Shown here in pieces: positions 12,827-18,825 of a stretch of DNA of 18,825 nt. Under the pieces are notes generated by a model, which did no database searches, was not told the origin of the DNA, and was given only the letters and a program-made list of their open reading frames with translations. The DNA lies in NCBI GenBank assembly GCA_002373535.1, contig DFKL01000126.1, forward strand, positions 1 to 18,825, read 5' to 3'. The stretch's first letter is position 1; each line of letters begins with the position of its first letter. Origin of the DNA: Prevotellaceae bacterium UBA3646. Lineage in GTDB: Bacteria > Bacteroidota > Bacteroidia > Bacteroidales > Bacteroidaceae. Position numbers and translations under genes: made by a program.

Positions 12827-13459
12827 ATGAAGACTCTCGAGAAGATTTTTGCAAGCAAGCTGCTGAAGGTAAAGGCAATCAAGCTTCAGCCGACCAATCC
12901 TTTTACATGGGCAAGCGGCTGGCACTCGCCTTTCTATTGCGATAACCGCAAGACCTTGTCTTATCCGGACTTGCGTACTTTCGTAAAGCTGGAAACGGCG
13001 CGTATCATAGCTGAGCGGTTCCCTGAGGCTGAGGCGGTCGCAGGCGTTGCCACAGGTGCCATTCCACAGGGTGCCATGGTAGCCGATGCGTTGGCTCTTC
13101 CTTTTGTCTACGTCCGTTCCAAGCCAAAGGATCATGGTCTGGAGAACCTTATCGAGGGTGAGCTGAAGCCGGGTAGCAAGGTCGTAGTGGTCGAGGATCT
13201 TATCAGCACCGGCGGCAGCAGCCTGAAGGCTGTCGAGGCAATACGCAACTATGGTTGCGAGGTAGTAGGCATGGTCGCCTCGTTTACCTATGGATTCGAC
13301 GTTGCCGAAAAGGCATTTGCAGATGCCAGGGTCAAGCTGGTGACTCTTACCGACTACGAGGCTGTCGTGGCCGAGGCATTGCGTATAGGCTATATAAAGG
13401 AGAATGAAGTGGAGCTGCTCAACGAGTGGCGTAAGAACCCCAGCCAGTGGCAGGGATAA
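12827..13459 (+). CDS. pyrE: orotate phosphoribosyltransferase
   Basis: PyrE joins orotate to phosphoribosyl pyrophosphate to give orotidine monophosphate, the fifth step of pyrimidine synthesis. The 210-residue protein has normal length. Key segments are FTWASGWHSPFYCDNR near the N-terminus (orotate-side residues), GVATGAIPQGAMVADAL, the flexible-loop segment RSKPKDHG, and the PRPP-binding motif VVVVEDLISTGGSS (119-132) with E123 and D124. The start follows an A-rich leader and a -7 box at 12796-12803. It is followed after 15 bases by the SRPBCC gene. No pyrimidine attenuator structure is visible in the short leader. Confidence 0.96.
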   Translation: MKTLEKIFASKLLKVKAIKLQPTNPFTWASGWHSPFYCDNRKTLSYPDLRTFVKLETARIIAERFPEAEAVAGVATGAIPQGAMVADALALPFVYVRSKPKDHGLENLIEGELKPGSKVVVVEDLISTGGSSLKAVEAIRNYGCEVVGMVASFTYGFDVAEKAFADARVKLVTLTDYEAVVAEALRIGYIKENEVELLNEWRKNPSQWQG

Positions 13460-13474
13460 GAAATATAAGCTGAT

Positions 13475-13963
13475 ATGGAAAAATACGAAAGTACGGTACA
13501 CGTTGTCGGCTCTCCGGTGGAGAGGGTATATTCGCGTATGTCCGACCTTACCAGTCTGGAATATCTTCGCCAGCGTGTGGACGACCCTGGCTTTGAGGCG
13601 ATGCTCAATTCGCAGTTGCCGGCGGACAAGCGTCCCAATCCCGAACAGATGGAGAAACTGCGCAACAACATACGCAAGATGGTGCTCACGGCTGATACCA
13701 TGCAGGCGCATATAGGTCCTTTGGGTGACATAACGCTGCGCATCGTGGAGCGTGCCGAGCCTAAGCTGGTCAAGATGGAGCTGGAGGGTGCTCCGGTGCC
13801 TGTGACCATGTGGGTGCAGATGTTGCCGACAGATGAGGCTTCGTCGCGTATGAAGGTGACGCTTGGTTCGGAACTGAACTTCTTCATCCGCAAGATGATT
13901 GAAGGAAGGCTCAAGCAGGCCGTAGAGGGTATTGCACAGTTCCTGAGTGTACTGCCTTACTAA
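13475..13963 (+). CDS. SRPBCC (START/Bet v1-like) family protein
   Basis: This is a 162-residue soluble protein without a signal peptide. It shows the START/Bet v1-like pattern: an opening strand (YESTVHVVGSPVERVYSRMSDL) leading into helices, a helical insertion around residues 40-75, antiparallel strands (DITLRIVERAEPKLVKMELEGAPVP, then VTMWVQMLP and SRMKVTLGSEL), and a long C-terminal helix (FFIRKMIEGRLKQAVEGIAQFL). Such folds bind hydrophobic ligands or lipids. The family call rests on this pattern, not on a catalytic motif. It lies 15 bases after pyrE and 23 bases before argH, in an order I recall from other Bacteroidales, so a role tied to that unit is possible but unknown. Confidence 0.78.
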   Translation: MEKYESTVHVVGSPVERVYSRMSDLTSLEYLRQRVDDPGFEAMLNSQLPADKRPNPEQMEKLRNNIRKMVLTADTMQAHIGPLGDITLRIVERAEPKLVKMELEGAPVPVTMWVQMLPTDEASSRMKVTLGSELNFFIRKMIEGRLKQAVEGIAQFLSVLPY

Positions 13964-13986
13964 AAACAGGCAAACGGTTACTGGAA

Positions 13987-15318
13987 ATGAAACTTTGGGA
14001 TAAGGGATACGACACTGACAGGGAAATCGAGCGCTATACCGTGGGGCGTGACCGCGAGATGGATCTCTATCTGGCACAGGATGACGTGCTTGGCTCCATG
14101 GCTCACATCACCATGCTGCAGAGCATAGGCCTGCTGGACAAGGACGAACTGGAGGCCCTCCTTGCGGAGCTGCGCAAGATATACCGTCAGGCTGTGGAGG
14201 GAAGCTTTACGATAGAGGAGGGTAGTGAGGACGTACACTCGCAGGTTGAGCTGATGCTGACCAGAAAACTCGGTGAAACGGGGAAAAAGATTCATTCCGG
14301 GCGTTCTCGCAACGATCAGGTGCTGGTCGATCTGAAACTGTTCACCAGACGCCAGTTGCGGCTCATAGTGCAGGATGTGCTGGATCTGTTCCACGCGCTG
14401 CAGAGACAAAGTGAACGGTATGCTTCTGTCCTGATGCCCGGATATACCCACCTGCAGGTGGCAATGCCAAGCAGTTTCGGTCTGTGGTTCGGCGCGTATG
14501 CCGAGAGCCTGGTGGATGACATGACGATGCTGCTGGCTGCGTGGAAGCAGACGAACCGTAACCCGTTGGGCTCGGCTGCCGGATATGGCAGCAGTTTCCC
14601 GCTGAACCGCAGGATGACGACAGAGCTGCTGGGCTTTGACTCGATGGACTACAATGTGGTGTATGCCCAGATGGGACGTGGCAAGACGGAGCGTAACGTG
14701 GCCTTTGCCATGGCAAGCGTGGCCGGGACGGTGAGCAAGCTGGCATACGATGCGTGTATGTTCAACTCACAGAATTTCAACTTCGTGCGCCTGCCCAAGG
14801 AGTGTACCACGGGGTCGAGCATCATGCCTCACAAGAAGAATCCCGACGTGTTTGAGCTGACACGTGCAAAGTGCAACAAACTGCAGGGATTGCCTCAGCA
14901 GATAATGATGATTATGAACAACCTGCCGAGCGGCTATTTCCGCGACCTGCAGATTATAAAGGAAATTTTCCTGCCTTCGTTCCAGGAACTCCGTGACGTG
15001 CTGGCCATGACGACGTATATCGTGGAGAGGATGGAGGTGCGTACGGATATTATTGAGGATTCGAGGTACGACCTGATGTTCAGCGTCGAGGAGGTCAACC
15101 GTCTGGCGGCGGAGGGTATGCCGTTCCGTGATGCCTACAGGAAGGTGGGCATGGACATAGAGGCCGGCAGGTTTACTCCGCACAAGGATATTTGCCATAC
15201 TCACGAGGGTAGCATAGGCAACCTGTGCAACGGCGAGATCAGACAAATGATGGATGAACTGGTGGCAGAATTCAGCTTTGAAAGGACAGATGCTGCCCTA
15301 AGGGCTTTCGGACTATGA
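13987..15318 (+). CDS. argH: argininosuccinate lyase
   Basis: ArgH cleaves argininosuccinate into arginine and fumarate, the last step of arginine synthesis. The 443-residue protein is a little shorter than most relatives. It has the fumarase/aspartase superfamily landmarks: H103-S-G-R-S-R-N-D, the THLQ segment with H155 (the general acid/base histidine region) and the signature GSSIMPHKKNPD (276-287) on the mobile catalytic-serine loop. The start at the ATG 13987 gives MKLWDKGYD, a common opening in Bacteroidetes homologs. The stop overlaps the start of the next gene by four bases (ATGA). No arginine-repressor site is recognisable. Confidence 0.96.
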   Translation: MKLWDKGYDTDREIERYTVGRDREMDLYLAQDDVLGSMAHITMLQSIGLLDKDELEALLAELRKIYRQAVEGSFTIEEGSEDVHSQVELMLTRKLGETGKKIHSGRSRNDQVLVDLKLFTRRQLRLIVQDVLDLFHALQRQSERYASVLMPGYTHLQVAMPSSFGLWFGAYAESLVDDMTMLLAAWKQTNRNPLGSAAGYGSSFPLNRRMTTELLGFDSMDYNVVYAQMGRGKTERNVAFAMASVAGTVSKLAYDACMFNSQNFNFVRLPKECTTGSSIMPHKKNPDVFELTRAKCNKLQGLPQQIMMIMNNLPSGYFRDLQIIKEIFLPSFQELRDVLAMTTYIVERMEVRTDIIEDSRYDLMFSVEEVNRLAAEGMPFRDAYRKVGMDIEAGRFTPHKDICHTHEGSIGNLCNGEIRQMMDELVAEFSFERTDAALRAFGL

Positions 15319-15893
15319 TTTTCAGCGTACGCAAAATCGTTGCCTTTGTGATGTTGTCGTCGGCAGGGGTGTTGTTCCAGGCATGTCAGCCGGCAAGCGA
15401 CATGTACTGCGACATACCGGCACGTTTCATCGTGCCCAATGTACTGAGCGTCTCGCCTACTTTGTTCAGGTCGTGTACGTCGCTGGGTGAGTTCTGCACG
15501 ATAACGAATCCGGCTGGCGATGCATTGAGGCTTCATTTTACATCTGTCGGCACGGCGGATACGTATAACCTGACGTCTCTGCAGGATCGTACTATAGTGC
15601 TTGGACTGGGGGGGCTGATAGTGGGGCTGCCGTATATGGAAGAGCAACTGGAGGAACAGGGGCCTAAGGTGGTCTGTTTCGACATGACATGCCCTAACTG
15701 CTACACTGACTACAATATATCGCATCTGATGCAGTATCGTAGGCTGGGGTTTGTGGATTGTTCCAGCTGCGGACGCAGCTATGACCTGAACAATATCGGG
15801 ATAGTTGCCAGCGGCGAGGCCGGGCGTGCATTGTTCCGCTATCGTGTGAGCTATTACCAGTCTACGAACAGCCTGAGCGTCTCAAACAGGTAG
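15315..15893 (+). CDS. cysteine-rich lipoprotein with a Rieske-like, zinc-ribbon-like domain
   Basis: This is a 192-residue predicted lipoprotein. The leader (VRKIVAFVMLSSAGVLFQAC) ends at C24, although the lipobox is not ideal. The mature part contains YCDIPARFIV, the C54 and C61 pair (SCTSLGEFCTI), and a C-terminal module with C121, C126-x2-C129 and C149-x2-C152 (DCSSCGRSYDLNNIGIVASG), ending in LFRYRVSYY. The order of these segments resembles Rieske-fold domains. The Rieske pattern C-x-H...C-x2-H is absent, however: both metal-ligand pairs are Cys-x2-Cys, suggesting a zinc or other four-cysteine site rather than a Rieske cluster. I recall similar uncharacterised Bacteroides lipoproteins. 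It starts inside the argH stop, so translation is likely coupled to argH; function is unknown. Confidence 0.8.
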   Translation: MIFSVRKIVAFVMLSSAGVLFQACQPASDMYCDIPARFIVPNVLSVSPTLFRSCTSLGEFCTITNPAGDALRLHFTSVGTADTYNLTSLQDRTIVLGLGGLIVGLPYMEEQLEEQGPKVVCFDMTCPNCYTDYNISHLMQYRRLGFVDCSSCGRSYDLNNIGIVASGEAGRALFRYRVSYYQSTNSLSVSNR

Positions 15894-15897
15894 GCCG

Positions 15898-15953
15898 TAA
15901 GCTACGGAGCTTATGTATCAGGGCAAGTTACTGTTATCTGATACATATATTTT
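15898..15953 (+). terminator. tandem hairpins ending the argH unit
   Basis: Two hairpins follow the lipoprotein stop. The first, TAAGCT/AGCTTA (15898-15913), has a four-base loop. The second pairs TATGTATCAG (15912-15921) with CTGATACATA (15938-15947) around a 16-base loop and is followed by TATTTT. They share two bases and so may be alternative structures. The rest of 15894-16076 holds a further terminator and a 10-base palindrome, but no gene. Confidence 0.6.
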
Positions 15954-15994
15954 GCTATGATTTTATAAGTTTGTCAAATCGGCTGGTGCGTGTC

Positions 15995-16032
15995 TAAAAA
16001 CAGGAGGATGTGCTGATTCGCACATCCTCCTG
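15995..16032 (-). terminator. strong terminator of the M6 protease gene, probably bidirectional
   Basis: CAGGAGGATGTGC (16001-16013) and GCACATCCTCCTG (16020-16032) form a perfect 13-base stem with a six-base loop. On the - strand the stem is followed directly by a run of five T residues (16000-15996), a textbook intrinsic terminator 45 bases after the protease stop. On the + strand the downstream tract is weaker (CTGTATTT), so it may also back up the argH unit. Confidence 0.85.
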
Positions 16033-16076
16033 CTGTATTTACCGGCCGGTATATGGCTGGTTTTTGTATCACGTGT

Positions 16077-18521
16077 TCACTTGATGACCTTGTGTCCGTT
16101 CTGTATGTAGATGCCATGCTGCGGAACGGTTTCAAGGCGTTGGCCGCTGATGCTGTAGACGGCATTTCCGCGGGCATTGTCGCCAGTACCGTGGATGGCA
16201 TCTATCCCGGTGGGAAGACTTACCTGCTGGTATGGGCTCCAACGTGACTTGCCTTCGGCGGTGACGGCCTGTACGCGGTACTTGTAGTCGGTGCCTGTCA
16301 GTCCGGATACGGCATAGCTGGTTGAGGAGGTGGTGTATGTGTATGTCTTGTCGGATGCACTGTCTACCTGTACGTTATATAGGTAGAACCTTTTCTTGCT
16401 GGCAGTGCAAGAGAACTTGACCATGTAGTCTGAAGCTATGCCGGAGAAGCTGAACTCCATGTCGCCGCCGTCGCCGATTTTCTTTGTCTGCATCGAACCG
16501 ATCTCGGCACCGCTTGAACTCAGGAGTGACACGACTATGCTGCTGGCATCGGAACCGTAGCTCTTGACGTTTACCTTGACGGTCACGTTTCCGTCGGCAG
16601 GTGCTCCGACAAGGGGAGTCGTTACGGATCCTTTGTTCTTGCTGCTCCCGAGTTTTAGTCCACCCGGTGCAAGATAGACGGTTTCACCGCTCCATCCTGA
16701 CTGTGTCGTATAGTCATCCAGTTTTGAGGCTATGTTCTGGTTGTCGTCCGAGGCTACGCTGACCTTGGAGAAGTCCTCGTAGAACTTTGTAGTAGCATCG
16801 CCGACGGCTCCTGGCTCTACGACCTCCAGGTTGTAGGAGGTGGCTGCGTCCACGGCTTCCCATCTTGCGGTGAATCCGGTGGCAGTTATGTCCGTGGCAG
16901 ACAGGACCTCGGGAACGGGGATGACTACGCCGCCGTCGAAGGTGAAGGATATCAGGCCGTCGTTGCTCTCTGCTATATCCTCGACCGGCCTGCCAAGGAA
17001 CTTGCGGCCGTCGCTGTTGGTGTTGTACAGTGTAGCCGCAGGGGTGCTGGTGTCCGTAAACGCTGTATTACGGCTGGTTCCAGGCCAGGGGTCGCCGGCA
17101 ATCTGTGCATAGGTTGCATACCACTGGTAGATGGTTGATCCGCCTTCTGTATTTTCACGTTTCGTCCCATAGCTGTTGTCGGCGGGTACAAAGGTCATCC
17201 TCTGGCGGGAGGGATCGTCGTTGGGTGCATTTTCTTGCCACGTGCTCTTGTCATAGTCTACGTGCAGTATCATCATGCCATGACCGCCTGTGTAGGCATC
17301 CCATTTCTCCTGCTGGTGATTCTCCAGGATGTAATACTCGTTGCGGTTCTTCTGGTTGTAGATGGCGTAGGCCTCGGGTTCGCTGGTCAACGGCTTCATT
17401 CCGGAAACCTTGCAGGGGCTGTCCAGTTCGGTGAGTTCCATCCATCCTGCCCACCAGCGCTCGAAGCTGGTAAACGGTGCAGGAACCTCGCCGTTGTCTT
17501 CAGGACCGTTGTACGAGCCTCCGTCCATCAGGTCCCAATACATCATTCCGGGACCGCCGCTGTAGTCTGTGTCATAGAGGTCGGCATAGCCGAGGCAATG
17601 GCTGAACTCGTGGCAGGCTGTGCCTATGCCGTTGATGGTGCTTTCGTCTGCCAGCTCGTTGGATACGGCATAGGTGTCTATGGTCACGCCGTCCAGCCGC
17701 TGTGCGCCTGAGCCGTCGCCGTAGTAGTTGCATGACGTCAGGTCGTATTCGTGGGGCCAGATAGTGTCGTCGTCACCTCCGGAAGCCTCTCCCTGACCGG
17801 CATATATGCAGAAGACCTGGTCTACCTCTCCGTCATCGTCCCAGTCATAGTCGGCAAAGTCTACCTGGCTGTCTGCCAGTTTCAGTGCCTCGATGACCAT
17901 TGTTCCCGGGTACATGTCATTGCCGGAGGCGTCGTTGGCTCCGTAGTAGCCGTACTTCTTGCTGACGGTTACGGGACCTATTACATCGAACGTCAGGTCA
18001 AACTGTCCGTAGGACTGGTCGTAGAAGTAGTCGTGTACGGATCCGACGTGGCCGTCTGAGGCGTACCCTGTCTTGTTGAACTTGTCGTTGAACACGGACT
18101 GTGTACTGCCGGCAAGAAACTTCTTGTCGGAAAATTCGACAAGGATGACAAGTCCCTTCTTCTGTCCCTTGATGGTCGTGGGCTCACCGAAGGCCTTGTG
18201 CATGCCAGGACGCGTGAGCGTGCGTCGCGCCTGCATACGGGCAATGCGTCGTGCGTTGCTGGCCTTGGCGCGCTTGTGGCGTGCGTCCTTCAGGTTCTCA
18301 TACTCGAAGACGGACAGGTAGCGTGCCACTCCATCCTTTACCTGAAGTGCCTTCCCGCTGTCGTCTACATACCAGTGTCCGTGTTCGTCTCCGACCAACA
18401 TGGCACTGACTTGCGTCCCGTCGGAGAGCGTGACTGTCTGCCTTGTCCTTTTTGCGGGCACGGCTGACACGGTGACCGTGGCCGATACCAGCATGAACAG
18501 TAGTAATAAACGTTTCATCAT
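16077..18521 (-). CDS. secreted M6-family metalloprotease with FnIII-like domain and T9SS tail
   Basis: This is an 814-residue exported zinc peptidase. A signal peptide (about 1-20) is followed by a basic propeptide-like region (about 21-110), then the M6 catalytic domain. The zinc motif is H304-E-F-S-H308-C-L-G-Y-A-D314, the HExxHxxGxxD form, and a methionine turn follows (GMMYWDLMDGG, 325-335). Asp-rich segments such as DYDWDDDGEVDQ suggest calcium binding. The C-terminal half contains a fibronectin-III-like module apparently split into about 535-565 and 724-770, with a jelly-roll-like insertion between. The last 30 residues (VYSISGQRL...HGIYIQNGHKVIK) fit a type A T9SS sorting domain, so the protein is probably delivered to the surface. 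It starts 32 bases after pyrH; an overlapping MM start is used, and the second Met is equally plausible. Confidence 0.9.
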   Translation of the reverse strand: MMKRLLLLFMLVSATVTVSAVPAKRTRQTVTLSDGTQVSAMLVGDEHGHWYVDDSGKALQVKDGVARYLSVFEYENLKDARHKRAKASNARRIARMQARRTLTRPGMHKAFGEPTTIKGQKKGLVILVEFSDKKFLAGSTQSVFNDKFNKTGYASDGHVGSVHDYFYDQSYGQFDLTFDVIGPVTVSKKYGYYGANDASGNDMYPGTMVIEALKLADSQVDFADYDWDDDGEVDQVFCIYAGQGEASGGDDDTIWPHEYDLTSCNYYGDGSGAQRLDGVTIDTYAVSNELADESTINGIGTACHEFSHCLGYADLYDTDYSGGPGMMYWDLMDGGSYNGPEDNGEVPAPFTSFERWWAGWMELTELDSPCKVSGMKPLTSEPEAYAIYNQKNRNEYYILENHQQEKWDAYTGGHGMMILHVDYDKSTWQENAPNDDPSRQRMTFVPADNSYGTKRENTEGGSTIYQWYATYAQIAGDPWPGTSRNTAFTDTSTPAATLYNTNSDGRKFLGRPVEDIAESNDGLISFTFDGGVVIPVPEVLSATDITATGFTARWEAVDAATSYNLEVVEPGAVGDATTKFYEDFSKVSVASDDNQNIASKLDDYTTQSGWSGETVYLAPGGLKLGSSKNKGSVTTPLVGAPADGNVTVKVNVKSYGSDASSIVVSLLSSSGAEIGSMQTKKIGDGGDMEFSFSGIASDYMVKFSCTASKKRFYLYNVQVDSASDKTYTYTTSSTSYAVSGLTGTDYKYRVQAVTAEGKSRWSPYQQVSLPTGIDAIHGTGDNARGNAVYSISGQRLETVPQHGIYIQNGHKVIK

Positions 18522-18553
18522 TGTATTTTGTTTTAGTTAGTATTTCTGCATTG

Positions 18554-18825
18554 TCAATTGTGTACGAGGGTTCCTATGTCCTCGCCTTCGATGACCTTTT
18601 TCAGGTTTCCCGGTATATCCATGTTGAATACATAGATGGGCAGGTCGTTCTGCATGCACATCGCCGTGGCTGTGATGTCCATGACCTTCAGTCCACGGGC
18701 AATGACGTCGCTATAGGTGATGTCGTGGAACTTGGTGGCTGTCGGGTCTTTCTCCGGATCGGCGGTGTATATGCCGTCTACTCGCGTTCCCTTGAGCATT
18801 ACGTCGGCCTCAATCTCTATGCCGC
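18554..18825 (-). CDS. pyrH: UMP kinase, C-terminal part (cut by window end)
   Basis: PyrH phosphorylates UMP to UDP with ATP. Only the last 89 or so residues are in the window; the gene continues past 18825. The visible part reads GIEIEADVMLKGTRVDGIYT, then DPEKDPTATKF, the nucleotide-binding region typical of bacterial UMP kinases. It continues with the ITYSDVIARGLKVMDITATA helix region and the conserved C-terminal segment LPIYVFNMDIPGNLKKVI. The in-frame ATG at 18799 is internal, not the true start. The M6 protease gene lies 32 bases downstream on the same strand with no terminator in between, so readthrough from pyrH is possible. Confidence 0.95.
   Translation of the reverse strand, partial: GIEIEADVMLKGTRVDGIYTADPEKDPTATKFHDITYSDVIARGLKVMDITATAMCMQNDLPIYVFNMDIPGNLKKVIEGEDIGTLVHN

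Noticed and set aside
12004..12882. A 292-codon open frame on the - strand
   Set aside because: It is antisense to prmC, recX and the pyrE start, Ser/Arg-rich, and without any recognisable motif.
12062..14077. A 671-codon open frame on the - strand
   Set aside because: It lies antisense to prmC, recX, pyrE, the SRPBCC gene and the start of argH, all supported by family motifs. Its sequence is rich in His, Arg and Leu with no domain pattern, as expected for a shadow of GC-rich third codon positions.
1..18825. Mobile elements, CRISPR arrays, tRNA or rRNA genes
   Set aside because: I saw no transposase or integrase, no regularly spaced direct repeats, and no tRNA- or rRNA-like sequence in the gaps, which are mostly short and explained by promoters and terminators.

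Overview
The window is a stretch of chromosome from a Bacteroidales bacterium, most like Prevotellaceae. Four things point there: Bacteroidetes-type promoters (TAnnTTTG -7 boxes, A-rich leaders, no Shine-Dalgarno), the gene order around uppS/bamA/ompH, DUF6242- and DUF6089-like proteins, and a secreted peptidase with a type IX secretion (T9SS) tail. It is mostly densely packed housekeeping DNA. I see no insertion sequence, phage gene, CRISPR array, rRNA or tRNA.

Layout. (1) 47-2290, + strand: a 61-residue peptide of unknown function, two hairpin terminators, then a promoter driving free methionine-(R)-sulfoxide reductase (msrC) and an anaerobic sulfatase-maturating radical SAM enzyme (anSME). 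(2) 2287-10366, - strand: an envelope-biogenesis block. In transcription order it holds a DUF6242-like lipoprotein, a DUF6089-like beta-barrel protein, uppS, bamA, three tandem Skp/OmpH chaperones and murI. It has promoters before the lipoprotein and before the first chaperone. (3) 10430-11467, - strand: ribD, divergent from (4) 11524-15893, + strand: prmC, recX, pyrE, an SRPBCC-fold protein, argH and a cysteine-rich lipoprotein, ending in tandem hairpins. (5) 16077-18825, - strand: a large secreted M6 metalloprotease, downstream of the 3' end of pyrH, which is cut by the window edge.

How the genes work together. Block 2 joins the lipid carrier for peptidoglycan and O-antigen (UppS), the D-glutamate supply (MurI), the outer-membrane protein insertase (BamA) and its periplasmic chaperones. 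The genes overlap or nearly touch, which suggests coordinated expression. Block 4 mixes translation (PrmC), recombination control (RecX), pyrimidine synthesis (PyrE) and arginine synthesis (ArgH) with two poorly characterised proteins.

I found no clear new defence or biosynthetic system. The best leads are the small peptide near a radical SAM/SPASM enzyme, the all-cysteine Rieske-like lipoprotein coupled to argH, the two uncharacterised envelope proteins ahead of uppS-bamA, the M6 protease with an interrupted FnIII module, and a prmC promoter placed so close to the start that the mRNA may be leaderless.
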